DNA from: Rhodomicrobium sp.
GTDB lineage: Bacteria; Pseudomonadota; Alphaproteobacteria; Rhizobiales; HXMU1428-3
Length of the DNA stretch: 64,000 nt
Reading direction: 5' to 3'
NCBI GenBank assembly: GCA_021604665.1
Contig: BQJK01000002.1
Coordinates: forward strand, 372,001-436,000
The notes under the pieces were generated by a model that was given only the letters and a program-made list of their open reading frames with translations, was not told where the DNA came from and did not search any database. Below, in pieces: positions 49,241 through 59,508 of this stretch; within the stretch, counting starts at the first letter, position 1, and each line of letters begins with the position of its first letter. The position numbers and the translations under genes are program-made.

Positions 49241-49963
49241 ATGGGTTCTAATAAAATACTCATTTTAGGAATTGGCAACCTGCTCTGGGCTGATGAAGGC
49301 TTTGGGGTGCGTGCCGTTGAGCATATGCATAGTCATTATGATGTACCACCTGAAGTGGTTGTCCTTGATGGCGGTACACAGGGGCTTTACCTGGTTCAGC
49401 ATGTGCGTGAATGCGATTATCTTATTGTTTTTGATGCGGTTGATTATGGGCTTGAGCCTGGCACCATGAAGCTAGTGCGTGATAAAGAAGTGCCCAAGTT
49501 TCTTGGCGCCAAAAAAATCAGCCTTCATCAAACAGGATTTCAGGAAGTGCTCGCCACTGCAGAGATGCTTGGCAACTACCCCAAAGGCATCTTGCTGATC
49601 GGCGTGCAGCCGGTTGAACTTGAAGATTATGGCGGGAGCCTACGGCCTGAAGTTAAAGACAAAATTGAACCTGCCATTCAGCATGCCATTGATTTCCTGA
49701 AAGACATTGGCGTGACTATCACCAAGCGTGATGTGCCCATTGGTGATGATGGGCTTGTTGGTTGCGAAGTGGTGACCATGGAGAATTATGAAAAACTCCG
49801 CCCCAGTGAACAAGATGCCTGCCGCATTGGTGATGATCGACTTCTGGTCTCCGATGCCTGGAAGGGGCCAACCTTTACTGACTCTGGCATTGCAGAATTT
49901 GACCCGGATTATGTAGGGCCTGCGAAAACCTCACCTTCTTCTGACCAGAATTCAACCAGCTAG
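49241..49963 (+). CDS. hupD: hydrogenase maturation protease
   Basis: 'ILILGIGNLLWADEGFGVRAVEHM', 'VVLDGGTQGLYLVQHVRECDYLIVFDAVDYGLEPG', 'SLHQTGFQEVLA'. Confidence 0.95.
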   Translation: MGSNKILILGIGNLLWADEGFGVRAVEHMHSHYDVPPEVVVLDGGTQGLYLVQHVRECDYLIVFDAVDYGLEPGTMKLVRDKEVPKFLGAKKISLHQTGFQEVLATAEMLGNYPKGILLIGVQPVELEDYGGSLRPEVKDKIEPAIQHAIDFLKDIGVTITKRDVPIGDDGLVGCEVVTMENYEKLRPSEQDACRIGDDRLLVSDAWKGPTFTDSGIAEFDPDYVGPAKTSPSSDQNSTS

Positions 49964-49973
49964 GGGGCCTTTT

Positions 49974-50285
49974 ATGTGCATGGGGATTCCGATGCTGGTG
50001 GTTGACGCAACCGAGGGCAGTGCTGTCTGTAAGCGCGGCGATGAGAATGTGACGGTTGATATGTCACTGGTTGGCGACCAGCCAACTGGCACCTGGGTGC
50101 TTACCTTTTTAGGAGCCGCGCGCGAAGTTATTTCAGCTGAGCAAGCGCAGGATATTCAAAATGCGTTAGAAGCCGTTTCCCTTGCGGTAACAGGGGCCAA
50201 TGATGGGGATATTGACCTCTTATTTGCGGACCTAGTTGGGCGAGAGCCTCAGCTACCACCGCATTTACGGCCTAAATCTGACTGA
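49974..50285 (+). CDS. hupF: HypC/HupF-family hydrogenase assembly chaperone
   Basis: 'MCMGIPMLVVDATEGSAVCKRG'. Confidence 0.92.
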   Translation: MCMGIPMLVVDATEGSAVCKRGDENVTVDMSLVGDQPTGTWVLTFLGAAREVISAEQAQDIQNALEAVSLAVTGANDGDIDLLFADLVGREPQLPPHLRPKSD

Positions 50286-50370
50286 GCCTGATGCCGTCTG
50301 CCATCAATTACCGCCCCTGCTCTTTTTGCAGTTTGGGAGGTTCAGACGCAAAATTTTAATGGAGAAATTT

Positions 50371-50814
50371 ATGTCTTTTATTCCACTCGTTAGAATGATT
50401 ATCGAAGAAAATAACTACCCGATTGTTACAGAAGAATCGCTGGATGAATGGGCCGCAGCGCATGATGTTGTGATGCTGTTTTTTGGCGGTGATGGTGAGC
50501 GGCTGGATGAAACGGCTGATGTGGCTGTTGTTGTGCCGATGCTAGATCGGCATTTTGGAGGTCGCTTTAAATCTGCTGTGGTGGCGAGAGAGTCTGAACG
50601 GCAATTGCAAGTGCGCTACCGGTTCAATGCCTTCCCGACCCTGGTGTTTTTGAAAAATGGTGGCTATCTCGGCGCTATTTCGCGAATGCAGGACTGGGGT
50701 GACTATGTGGCGATGGTCGAAGAAATCTTAAAAGGTGAGCCGGGCGATGCGCCTGCATTCAAGCTGCCCCATGGCTGCGGCACTGATGAAAGCACTGATG
50801 CGACTGCGCATTAG
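50371..50814 (+). CDS. hupG: HyaE/HupG-family hydrogenase accessory protein (thioredoxin-like)
   Basis: Start trimmed from ORF 50236 to the ATG after GGAG; 'ERQLQVRYRFNAFPTLVFLKNGGYLGAISRMQDW'. Confidence 0.85.
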   Translation: MSFIPLVRMIIEENNYPIVTEESLDEWAAAHDVVMLFFGGDGERLDETADVAVVVPMLDRHFGGRFKSAVVARESERQLQVRYRFNAFPTLVFLKNGGYLGAISRMQDWGDYVAMVEEILKGEPGDAPAFKLPHGCGTDESTDATAH

Positions 50815-50918
50815 ATTTTGGCCTAACTGGCAACCGATAGCCCCTTAGAAACTGGCCGCCTTAAGAGCCAGTGGGATTTTGGATTAATAATTTTAGTTAT
50901 TATTTTGGGAGACTTTCA

Positions 50919-51791
50919 ATGAGCAATATTTTTCCGCCTTCTGTGCCGCTTGGCGGCGTTGGCCCCGGTAGCCAGCCTATGGAACCTGATGGGGGTCAGC
51001 TGGAATATATGGAAATGCCATCTGAGATGGTGACATATTCGATGCCTGACATTCCAGAGCCTGAAAATCTCGTTGGCCTGAATGATGCCAAACGGGTTTT
51101 GACAGAACTTAAAGAGGCGCTTCACTCTTATAAAGTCGGCGAAGACACCATTATCCTCGATATTACTGATATTGCAGATAAAGATCAGGCGCTTATTAAC
51201 CAGGTGCTGGGTGAGGGCGAAGTCTCTGCCATTGGCGGGCCGAATATTCAAGCCCAGGAAGCAGTGCTGGCCGGTGTTTGGCGGGTGCGTACTGGTGACG
51301 ATAACGGTGTTGTTATTAAAGACCTGATTGAAGTTGCTGACTTCCCGACATCCATTCTCGGCACCACTTTCAGAAGTGCGAAACTGCGCCCTGATCCTGT
51401 GCCAGAGCAATTACCTGAAGGGGTTTTGAATGCCTCGCCGCTGGTTGTTGAATTAACGGATCATCTTGATAAATTTCAACCCGGTGATGCGCCGCATGTT
51501 ATTAACCTGACCCTTTTGCCGCAAACGGATGAAGACATTGCCTTCCTTGGGAAACAGCTGGGTTATGGCAACACTACCATTCTTTCGCGTGGCTATGGCA
51601 ACTGCCGTATTTCTTCTACTGGCACTAATAACATCTGGTGGGTTCAATTCTTCAATAGCCAGGATGCAATCATTCTAAATACGATTGAAATTGACAGGAT
51701 CCCTCAAGTGGCCTGCGCAGCTCAAGAAGATATTGACGAAAGCGACCAACGGCTGGGCGAAATATTAGAGGTCTATCTCAACCATGACTGA
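50919..51791 (+). CDS. hupH: HyaF/HupH-family hydrogenase accessory protein
   Basis: MSNIFPPSVPLGGVGPGSQPMEPDGGQLEYMEMPSEM..., 'LGYGNTTILSRGYGNCRISSTGTNNIWWVQFFNSQDAIILNTIEIDRIPQVACAAQEDIDES'. Confidence 0.92.
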   Translation: MSNIFPPSVPLGGVGPGSQPMEPDGGQLEYMEMPSEMVTYSMPDIPEPENLVGLNDAKRVLTELKEALHSYKVGEDTIILDITDIADKDQALINQVLGEGEVSAIGGPNIQAQEAVLAGVWRVRTGDDNGVVIKDLIEVADFPTSILGTTFRSAKLRPDPVPEQLPEGVLNASPLVVELTDHLDKFQPGDAPHVINLTLLPQTDEDIAFLGKQLGYGNTTILSRGYGNCRISSTGTNNIWWVQFFNSQDAIILNTIEIDRIPQVACAAQEDIDESDQRLGEILEVYLNHD

Positions 51792-52029
51792 TCAGAAACC
51801 AGAGCCTGATGGTAAAGGATTTTATGCCGGCTCTTATGGCGGCAATGATGAGAAGATTGGGCCTAAGACGCGTCTCGAATGTAAAATCTGCTGGGAAATT
51901 TATGACCCAGCATTGGGGGATGATTATTGGCAGATCCCCGCCGGGACAGCTTTTTTCGATTTGCCTGACCATTGGACCTGTCCCAATTGCGATGGCAAAA
52001 AAGATGAATTTATGGTCGTGAAGGATTAG
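51784..52029 (+). CDS. hupI: rubredoxin
   Basis: 'LECKICWEIYDPALGDDYWQIPAGTAFFDLPDHWTCPNCDGKKDEF'. Confidence 0.94.
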   Translation: MTDQKPEPDGKGFYAGSYGGNDEKIGPKTRLECKICWEIYDPALGDDYWQIPAGTAFFDLPDHWTCPNCDGKKDEFMVVKD

Positions 52030-52115
52030 GGGCTTTGCGGGTCTTGCTTGAAATAGCGGCCCGCTGCCCCCTCTGCTCCGCAGGCCCAAACCGCGATTAA
52101 AAATCGCAGCAACTG

Positions 52116-52901
52116 GTGGTACCGATGCAAGATGAGCTCACTACAGATAGCTTAAGCCCGCCCCTTAGCGATGAGGCGGATGAGGTAAATGAAGCAGTGG
52201 TTGAGGCGGCTTCTGGCACAGAGCCTGTCATTCCAGAATTTGGTTCTGATGAGCATTCCGACCGGCTGGAGGCGTTGTTTAAAAAGATTTATGTAACCGC
52301 CATGCATGATGTGCCCATTTGCAATTCGGCGATTAAAGTTGAGGCAATCGCCTATGGCCGTTTTGAAGATATGTGGATGGGGGCGCTTGTAACCCCCTGG
52401 TGCATGAACCTGATGCTGTTACCTGTTGAGGAAAGCTGGGATGGGCAGCGCACCGGCGATAAGCATAAGCATAAGCTGCCAGCTGGGTCATATGAATTTA
52501 TCAACGGGGCGCATGAGGATTTTGGCCCCTATCGCATGTGCTCTCTTTTCTCCCCCATGTATGAATTTGCGGACCACGCCTCTGCTATGGCAACTGCTGC
52601 CGTGGCGCTTGATGCGGTGATGACAGCGCAAACAGCTGAAGAGCAGCAAGCGGAAGAAGAAGCGATGATGGCGGCCATTATGGCTGGCGCGGTGCCGGAA
52701 GATATGAGAGTGGAACCGCTGCCCAATGGTGATGAAGCCTATGAGGATGATGAAGAAACACCCTCTGAACTCGCCTCCTCTACAGAAGTTGAAGCAGGTG
52801 ACCCAGGGCCTGATGGTGATGGCGCCGCAAACTCAGATAATGATGAGCCCATTGATATGGGCCGCCGTTCGTTTCTCAGGGGCGGTGATAATAATGGGTA
52901 A
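52116..52901 (+). CDS. hupJ: HybE/HupJ-family [NiFe] hydrogenase assembly chaperone
   Basis: 'DVPICNSAIKVEAIAYGRFEDMWMGALVTPWCMNLMLLP', 'YEFINGAHEDFGPYRMCSLFSPMYEFADHASAMATA'. Confidence 0.9.
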   Translation: MVPMQDELTTDSLSPPLSDEADEVNEAVVEAASGTEPVIPEFGSDEHSDRLEALFKKIYVTAMHDVPICNSAIKVEAIAYGRFEDMWMGALVTPWCMNLMLLPVEESWDGQRTGDKHKHKLPAGSYEFINGAHEDFGPYRMCSLFSPMYEFADHASAMATAAVALDAVMTAQTAEEQQAEEEAMMAAIMAGAVPEDMRVEPLPNGDEAYEDDEETPSELASSTEVEAGDPGPDGDGAANSDNDEPIDMGRRSFLRGGDNNG

Positions 52902-52952
52902 TGTGATGAGACGAATAGCTGAGGATCGCCGGGGAGAAGGGTCTGCTTTGTG

Positions 52953-54203
52953 ATGACACCGAATGCGCAAATCGAAGTCCTTATCAGCATTGATGGCGCT
53001 GACAAGAAGTCGGTTACGATCACCAATAATCGACCTGTGCAGGCAGCCCAGCTGTTTGTTGGTAAAAAGGTAAGCGAAGCGCTTCGTATCATTCCGCTGT
53101 TGTTTCATGTGTGCGGCAAAGCCCAGGGGTTTGCCGCGGTTAGTGCGGTGGAAGCTGCGCTTGGTCAGCCAGCAGATACTGAAAGCCGCCTCGCCCGGCA
53201 GATTGTCTGTGATAGCGAATTAATTCGTGAGCATTTATTGCGGATATTTCTCGATTGGTCCGCTTTTATGCCAGATGAATTCAAATCCTCCGATCGCACA
53301 GCTGAATTGCAAGAGGTTATGTCTATTTTGCCTCAATTTGAGCAGGGGCTCTATAATGGTGCTAAACCATTTAACCTTTCTAGCCGCTGCGATTTGAATG
53401 CTGAGACATTGCGCAGCGCGCTCCGAAAGCTTGAAGAGTTATTGACCCGTCATATTTACGGCGCCCCGCCGGCACTTTGGCTGGCAGCACAGAGCCGGGA
53501 TGTAATTTTTCATTGGATGCAGAACGCCAAAACACTGGCAGGTAAAAGCTGCGGCCGTATTGTTCAAAATAACTGGGCGAAAGCTGGCGCTTTGGACCCC
53601 GCGGCCGAGCCAAGATTTTTACCGCCGCTTTCTGCAGAGACTTTGTACCCAAAACTGTTTGGTGTGACTGCTGAGCGTTTCATTCAGCAACCGACATATC
53701 GGGAAAGGGCTTTGGAAACATCTGCCCTATCGCGTCATCACTTTCACCCCTTATTGCGCATATTGATGCAATATTGCGGGACCGGATTATTGACCCGCCA
53801 AATAGCACGGTTGGTGGAAGTGGCTGTGGTTTTTGCCACTCTTTCCGAGAGTGTTGAGCGCTTACTGGCCGGGGATGCGGACGTGCCGCACTGCCGCGAA
53901 GCGCCTGCCTCATTTGAGCGGCGGCGGGGCCTGGCCATGGTGGATGCCTCACGCGGCGTGTTAGTCCATGCTGTTGAGCTTGCAGGTGAGGTGGATAACA
54001 AATGTGTGACGGATGACCCTGTGATTTCCTGTTATCGTATACTTGCTCCGACGGAATGGAATTTCCACGCCTCTGGCCCGCTGGTTTCTGCGCTAGAGGC
54101 TATTGAAGGCCGCGATGAAGCGCATATCCGGCAGATGGCTGAAATGTTGATTTCCTCTATTGACCCATGCACCGGCACAAAACTGGAGGTGCATTATGCA
54201 TGA
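52953..54203 (+). CDS. hupK: hydrogenase expression protein HupK (degenerate large-subunit-like)
   Basis: 'CGKAQGFAAVSAVEAALGQ' (L1-like), '...[16 protein letters not shown]' (L2-like); position between hupJ and hypA. Confidence 0.88.
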   Translation: MTPNAQIEVLISIDGADKKSVTITNNRPVQAAQLFVGKKVSEALRIIPLLFHVCGKAQGFAAVSAVEAALGQPADTESRLARQIVCDSELIREHLLRIFLDWSAFMPDEFKSSDRTAELQEVMSILPQFEQGLYNGAKPFNLSSRCDLNAETLRSALRKLEELLTRHIYGAPPALWLAAQSRDVIFHWMQNAKTLAGKSCGRIVQNNWAKAGALDPAAEPRFLPPLSAETLYPKLFGVTAERFIQQPTYRERALETSALSRHHFHPLLRILMQYCGTGLLTRQIARLVEVAVVFATLSESVERLLAGDADVPHCREAPASFERRRGLAMVDASRGVLVHAVELAGEVDNKCVTDDPVISCYRILAPTEWNFHASGPLVSALEAIEGRDEAHIRQMAEMLISSIDPCTGTKLEVHYA

Positions 54204-54537
54204 AATGTCGATCTGTGAAGGCATTCTCCAGGTTTTGGAGGCGGAAAGCCAGACGAAGAATTTTAAGGTCGTAAAAAAAGTATTTGTTGAGATCGGCCCG
54301 CTTTCTGGTGTTGAAGTTGAGGCGCTCAGATTTAGTTTTGATGTTGTGATGAAGGGCTCGTTAGCTGATACAGCGGTGCTTGAAGTTATCGAGACGGACG
54401 CCAAGGCCTGGTGCATGAACTGCAATGAACCGGTGATTATTAAACAGAGATTTGACGACTGCCCGCAATGCGGCTCTGCGCAAATTCAAGTGACGAGCGG
54501 CGAAGAACTGGCAATTAAAGAATTGGAGGTGGACTGA
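54196..54537 (+). CDS. hypA: hydrogenase nickel incorporation protein HypA
   Basis: [15 protein letters not shown]...; zinc site CMNC...CPQCGS; start trimmed from ORF 54160. Confidence 0.95.
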   Translation: MHEMSICEGILQVLEAESQTKNFKVVKKVFVEIGPLSGVEVEALRFSFDVVMKGSLADTAVLEVIETDAKAWCMNCNEPVIIKQRFDDCPQCGSAQIQVTSGEELAIKELEVD

Positions 54538-55532
54538 TGTGCACTGTATGTGGCTGCGCTAGCGGCAATGTAAATATTGAGGGCAAAGACCCTCACAAGC
54601 CCCACTCACATGAAGCTGGGGATGGTCACACACATGACCATACTCACGATCATCACCATGATCACACTCATAATGACGGTCATGATCACGATCATAGCCA
54701 TTCTCATGATCATAGCCATAATCATGTAGAAGGTGATGACACCCATGATTATGGGCAAGGGCCTGCCCATGCCCATGCGCCGGGCCTTAGCCAAGGCCGC
54801 ATGGTACAGATTGAGCAAAATATTCTCGCCAAGAATAATGAATATGCGGCTGCCAATCGTAACTTTTTTAACGAGCGCGGTATTCTGGCTCTTAATTTGG
54901 TTTCAAGCCCTGGCTCTGGCAAAACAACCACGCTTTGCGAAACCATTAAGCAGCTGCAAAATGAGCATGATTGCTTCGTGATTGAAGGTGACCAACAAAC
55001 AGCTAATGATGCTGAGCGCATTCGGGAAACGGGGGCTAAGGCCATTCAGGTGAACACCGGGAAAGGCTGTCATTTGGATGGGCATATGGTCGGCCATGCC
55101 CTTGGCAGCTTAAGCCCAACTGAAGGCAGCTTCATGTTTATTGAAAATGTTGGCAACCTGGTATGCCCTGCCAGTTTTGACCTTGGAGAAGCGCATAAGG
55201 TTGTTGTGCTCTCGGTAACCGAGGGAGAAGACAAGCCATTAAAATACCCAGATATGTTCCACGCTGCTGATCTCATGCTGTTAAACAAGGTTGATCTGCT
55301 ACCGCATATTAATTTCGATGTTGAGGCTGTTGTGGCCAATGCACGCCGGGTGAACCCGGGTATTAAAGTGTTGAAAATTTCTGCCACAACTGGTGAGGGC
55401 TTTGATGATTGGACAAGCTGGCTAAAAGCCACAAGAGCGGTTGCCATGATTGGGCGACCGGCACTTCATGAGGACCGCAGCGCAGATAAAACTGACATCA
55501 ATGAAGCTGGCTCAAAGGCCCAGAGCGCCTAG
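54537..55532 (+). CDS. hypB: hydrogenase nickel incorporation GTPase HypB
   Basis: [11 protein letters not shown]-terminus; His-rich region; '[19 protein letters not shown]', '[20 protein letters not shown]', '[10 protein letters not shown]'. Confidence 0.97.
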   Translation: MCTVCGCASGNVNIEGKDPHKPHSHEAGDGHTHDHTHDHHHDHTHNDGHDHDHSHSHDHSHNHVEGDDTHDYGQGPAHAHAPGLSQGRMVQIEQNILAKNNEYAAANRNFFNERGILALNLVSSPGSGKTTTLCETIKQLQNEHDCFVIEGDQQTANDAERIRETGAKAIQVNTGKGCHLDGHMVGHALGSLSPTEGSFMFIENVGNLVCPASFDLGEAHKVVVLSVTEGEDKPLKYPDMFHAADLMLLNKVDLLPHINFDVEAVVANARRVNPGIKVLKISATTGEGFDDWTSWLKATRAVAMIGRPALHEDRSADKTDINEAGSKAQSA

Positions 55533-55547
55533 AAGCGGGGAAGAATT

Positions 55548-57050
55548 ATGAGTGATATATCAAAGGATCTCCCGACTATACTGGTGATTGATGATGAAGC
55601 CAGATCCGTTGAGGCTCTGGAGCGTATTCTTGAGGAAGATTTCTCAGTGCGCACCGCAACATCAATCTCAGATGCAGAGGCGATCCTTGAGAGCGATCAC
55701 ATTCATATCCTTTTATGCGATCAATGCATGCCGGATATGACGGGGGTTGAGTTCCTTAAAACGGCCCGTGAGCGCTGGCCTGATATTGTTCGCATAATCA
55801 TCTCTGGCTATACGGACGCTGAGGATATTATTCGCGGCGTCAATGAGGCTGGGATTTACCAATATGTCACCAAGCCGTGGCAACCCGAATCTTTGCTTCT
55901 CACATTGCAAAATGCTGCCCGGTTGTTTGACTTGCAACGCAGTAACGAGCTGCTGGCGATTGAGCTGAAAATGTCCGCTAACCGGGCTGAATCAGTGATG
56001 GAAACCAGACGGCGCGACCTCAAAGAAAATTACAATTATGACGATGGTATCATTCGCTCTGATACCAGCGCGATGAATGATATTTGTGACCGGCTCTCGC
56101 AGCTGGCACCTTATGATGTTTATGTGCTTATTACCGGCGAATCTGGCACGGGCAAAGAGCTTGCTGCGCGCTCGCTGCATTACAATAGCCTTAGATGGAA
56201 CAAACCTTTTGTAGTTGAAAATTGCGGCGCGCTGCCTGATGAGCTATTGGAAAGCGAATTATTTGGCCATAAGCGCGGGGCGTTTACCGGCGCTGTTCAA
56301 GACCATGTTGGGCTGTTTGAGCGGGCCGATGGTGGCACCATTTTCCTTGATGAGATTGGCGAGGTTTCTCCTGCCTTCCAGGTGAAGCTGCTTAGGGTCT
56401 TGCAGGAAGGTGAAATTCGCCCGGTTGGCTCCAGTAAAACGCGGCATGTAGATGTACGTGTGATCGCTGCGACGAATAAAGACCTGGAGACGGAAATGAG
56501 AGCTGGCCGTTTTCGCCAGGATCTTTACTACCGGCTAGCTGGCGTCACCATAACCCTGCCGCCGCTACGCGAACGGCGTGATGATGTAGAGCCAATAACC
56601 CAAATTCTGTTTGATCGTGCGCAATTGAGCTTGAAAAAGCCTGTTGGAAGCTTGCATGCTGAAACAATAGCCTGCCTTAAGCGCTACCACTGGCCGGGTA
56701 ATGTGCGTGAGTTGATGAATGAGATCCAGCATATGGTTGTAATGGCTGAAGAAGGGGCAGATTTAACGGCTGATTTACTTAGCCCAAGGATCTTACGTGC
56801 GGCCCCGCCTGATGATGATGGTGTTTTGGAGACATTTGCCAGCCTTGATGGTACATTGAAAGACCGGATTGAAGCGCTTGAGGCGCGCATCATTCATGAA
56901 ACGCTGATCCGCCATCGCTGGAATAAGAGTAAAGCGGCAAGAGAGCTTGGCTTGTCGCGGGTTGGGTTACGGTCCAAATTGGAGCGGTATAGCCTTGATA
57001 AAATTGAAAGCCTTGACGAACCAACTGAAAAGGTGAAACGGAAGGTCTAA
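55548..57050 (+). CDS. hupR: hydrogenase NtrC-type response regulator (HupR/HoxA)
   Basis: Receiver '[19 protein letters not shown]...[18 protein letters not shown]'; AAA+ '[15 protein letters not shown]', 'GAFTGA'; C-terminal HTH '[29 protein letters not shown]'. Confidence 0.95.
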   Translation: MSDISKDLPTILVIDDEARSVEALERILEEDFSVRTATSISDAEAILESDHIHILLCDQCMPDMTGVEFLKTARERWPDIVRIIISGYTDAEDIIRGVNEAGIYQYVTKPWQPESLLLTLQNAARLFDLQRSNELLAIELKMSANRAESVMETRRRDLKENYNYDDGIIRSDTSAMNDICDRLSQLAPYDVYVLITGESGTGKELAARSLHYNSLRWNKPFVVENCGALPDELLESELFGHKRGAFTGAVQDHVGLFERADGGTIFLDEIGEVSPAFQVKLLRVLQEGEIRPVGSSKTRHVDVRVIAATNKDLETEMRAGRFRQDLYYRLAGVTITLPPLRERRDDVEPITQILFDRAQLSLKKPVGSLHAETIACLKRYHWPGNVRELMNEIQHMVVMAEEGADLTADLLSPRILRAAPPDDDGVLETFASLDGTLKDRIEALEARIIHETLIRHRWNKSKAARELGLSRVGLRSKLERYSLDKIESLDEPTEKVKRKV

Positions 57051-57059
57051 CTTTAAATT

Positions 57060-58445
57060 ATGTCCTCATCGCGTGAGACAGATGCCCCTGGCAATACTGC
57101 TGAAAGCTACCTTGGCTTGATCAACGCGGCTGGGGTTGAAAATAGCATCTCGCTTGATAGCAATAGCGAAGAAGCCTGGATTGATGTGATCCAGAAAATG
57201 GATGAGGTCTATTCTGATCTGGTGCATTACCAGCTGGAGCTGGAGCAGAAAAATGCCGCCCTTGAGGAAGCCCAAGCTTTTATTGACAGCGTGCTAACTT
57301 CAATGACTGATGTGCTCATTGTCTGCGATACCAGAGGGCGCATTCAACAGGCCAATGGGGCGTTTCAAGCGCTATCCGGGCTGAGCTTAGACGCGCTTGT
57401 TGGCTCTGAGCTTAAACAGATATTCGCGCCTGATAGTCAGTCTTTCATCTCGCTGCTCACACAGACTATTCGTGATAACAATATGATCGTCGATGAGGAG
57501 TTATTGCTGCTAAATGAGCATGGTGAGGCTTCTCCATTCTCGATGAACTGCTCTGCGCGGTTTGACCATGAGGGGCGGTTTGTTGGCATTGTTTTAATTG
57601 GCCGGCATCTTGGTGAGTTGCGCCGCGCTTATAAAGAGCTGGATCAGGCGCACCAAAAATTACGCAACACGCAACAACAGCTGGTGTTTGCGGAAAAAAT
57701 GACAGCCCTTGGCCGGTTGGTTGCCGGTGTTGCCCATGAGCTGAATAATCCGATTAGTTTTGTGTTTGGCAATATGCATGCGCTTAGGCGCTATGGTGAT
57801 CGTATCACCAAATATTTGCGGGCGGTGGATAAGGGCGGCTCGGCTGAAGACATTGGCACGCTGCGTAAAGAATTAAAAATTGACCGCATCATGGAAGATA
57901 TAGGCCCGCTGGTTGATGGTACGCTGGAAGGCGCTGAGCGTGTAAGCGAGATTGTACAAGAGCTGAGGCGTTTTTCTTCAGTGCAGAAGGAAACACAAGA
58001 GCCCTTTAACATTGTGCAGGTGATCCGCACCGCAACACAATGGGTTGTTAAGTCCGCCGCATCCAAACCGAAGGTGACTTACCATATGCCTGAGGAGCTT
58101 GATATTATCTCGCGGCGCGGGCCTGTCCATCAGATCATTGTTAACCTCATTCAAAATGCGGTGGATGTGGTTGAGAAACAAGATCAACAGATAATTGATA
58201 TTTCCTGTATCGTCACAGATGAGATGATACGCATTCATGTGAAAGATAATGGCCCGGGCATTCGGGCTGATGCGGTTGACCGTATTTTTGAGCCTTTTTA
58301 CACCACCAAACCTTTGGGGCAGGGCACGGGGCTTGGCCTCTATATCAGCTATGGCCTTGCAGAAGAACTTGGCGGCAACATTACTATTTCGAACAGTACT
58401 GAAGGCGGGGCGGAGTTTATTTTATCATTGCCATTAAAGAGTTAG
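57060..58445 (+). CDS. hupT: PAS-domain histidine kinase (HupT/HoxJ)
   Basis: PAS region; H-box 'LVAGVAHELNNPISFVFGNMHAL'; 'DNGPGIRADAVDRIFEPFYTTKPLGQGTGLGLYISYGL'. Confidence 0.93.
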   Translation: MSSSRETDAPGNTAESYLGLINAAGVENSISLDSNSEEAWIDVIQKMDEVYSDLVHYQLELEQKNAALEEAQAFIDSVLTSMTDVLIVCDTRGRIQQANGAFQALSGLSLDALVGSELKQIFAPDSQSFISLLTQTIRDNNMIVDEELLLLNEHGEASPFSMNCSARFDHEGRFVGIVLIGRHLGELRRAYKELDQAHQKLRNTQQQLVFAEKMTALGRLVAGVAHELNNPISFVFGNMHALRRYGDRITKYLRAVDKGGSAEDIGTLRKELKIDRIMEDIGPLVDGTLEGAERVSEIVQELRRFSSVQKETQEPFNIVQVIRTATQWVVKSAASKPKVTYHMPEELDIISRRGPVHQIIVNLIQNAVDVVEKQDQQIIDISCIVTDEMIRIHVKDNGPGIRADAVDRIFEPFYTTKPLGQGTGLGLYISYGLAEELGGNITISNSTEGGAEFILSLPLKS

Positions 58446-58449
58446 CCAT

Positions 58450-59508
58450 ATGAACATGCCATTTCACTTAAATGATGCCAAGCGCCCCAGCCGGGCGAAG
58501 GGCAAAAAGACTTTGCTTTGGCTGCAATCTGGTGGCTGCGGCGGGTGTAGCCTTTCGCTTCTATGCGCGGAGGGGCCTGACCTTATCACCGGTCTTGAGG
58601 CCGCGGGGATTGATGTTTTATGGCACCCATCCTTAAGTGAAGAGACGGGGGAAGAGTTTGTTGAAATTCTCAACCGTATTTTGGCCGATGAGCAGCATTT
58701 AGATTTTCTCTGCCTTGAGGGCTCGGCCATACTTGGGCCGAATGGCAGCGGGCGCTTTCATATGATGGCTGGTACCGGCAAACCAATGATGGAGTGGATT
58801 TCAGAATTAGCTGAAAAGGCTCAGCATGTGGTGGCGGTTGGGAGCTGCGCGGCCTTTGGCGGCATTACGGCGGCAGGTGATAATGAAGTTGAGGCGGTTG
58901 GTCTTTCTTATGACGGGCGCGACAAGGGCGGGCTGCTTGGCGGTGAGTTTCGCGGCCGCTCAGGCCTGCCTGTTGTTAATATTGCCGGGTGCCCAACCCA
59001 TCCTAATTGGGTGCTCGACACCTTAATGGATATGGCGATGGATGGCTTTACGCTTGAACAGCTTGACCAGCTTGAGCGTCCGCGCTCATACACTGATCAT
59101 CTGGTCCATCACGGGTGCCCGCGCAATGAATTTTATGAATTTAAAGCCAGCGCTGAAGAGTCATCTGACCTTGGCTGCATGATGGAACATATGGGCTGCA
59201 AAGGCACCCAGGCCCAGGCAGATTGCAACACGCGCCTTTGGAATGGCAGTGGGTCTTGCCTTCGCGGCGGCTACCCCTGCATTAATTGCACAGCCCCTAA
59301 ATTTGAGGAGCCGGGACACACCTTCACCCAGACACCGAAACTTGCCGGCATTCCGATTGGCTTGCCAACAGACATGCCCAAGGCGTGGTTTGTGGCGCTG
59401 GCCTCACTCTCTAAAGCGGCCACACCTGACCGGTTGCGCGCCAATGCAACGGCGGATTATATCAAGGTTCCTCCCTCCGGAAAAAGAAAGGCTGAGCATG
59501 AGTCGTAA
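58450..59508 (+). CDS. hupU: H2-sensing regulatory hydrogenase small subunit
   Basis: 'LLWLQSGGCGGCSLSLLCAEGPDL', 'AVGSCAAFGGI', no Tat signal, four-Cys 'CINCTAPKFEEPGHTF'. Confidence 0.94.
   Translation: MNMPFHLNDAKRPSRAKGKKTLLWLQSGGCGGCSLSLLCAEGPDLITGLEAAGIDVLWHPSLSEETGEEFVEILNRILADEQHLDFLCLEGSAILGPNGSGRFHMMAGTGKPMMEWISELAEKAQHVVAVGSCAAFGGITAAGDNEVEAVGLSYDGRDKGGLLGGEFRGRSGLPVVNIAGCPTHPNWVLDTLMDMAMDGFTLEQLDQLERPRSYTDHLVHHGCPRNEFYEFKASAEESSDLGCMMEHMGCKGTQAQADCNTRLWNGSGSCLRGGYPCINCTAPKFEEPGHTFTQTPKLAGIPIGLPTDMPKAWFVALASLSKAATPDRLRANATADYIKVPPSGKRKAEHES

Noticed and set aside
52953-54203. hupK as a pseudogene of a hydrogenase large subunit
   Set aside because: Full-length open frame with the known degenerate-HupL character of HupK; normal for this family.
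54600-54780. Dense short repeats (catgatcac/catagcc units) that resemble a tandem array
   Set aside because: Explained by codons for the His/Asp-rich segment of HypB; not a CRISPR or minisatellite.
59243-59497. N-terminal 85 aa of ORF 59243..60955
   Set aside because: Overlaps hupU in another frame; the natural hupV start is ATG at 59498 (MSRKIIGPFNRVEG).
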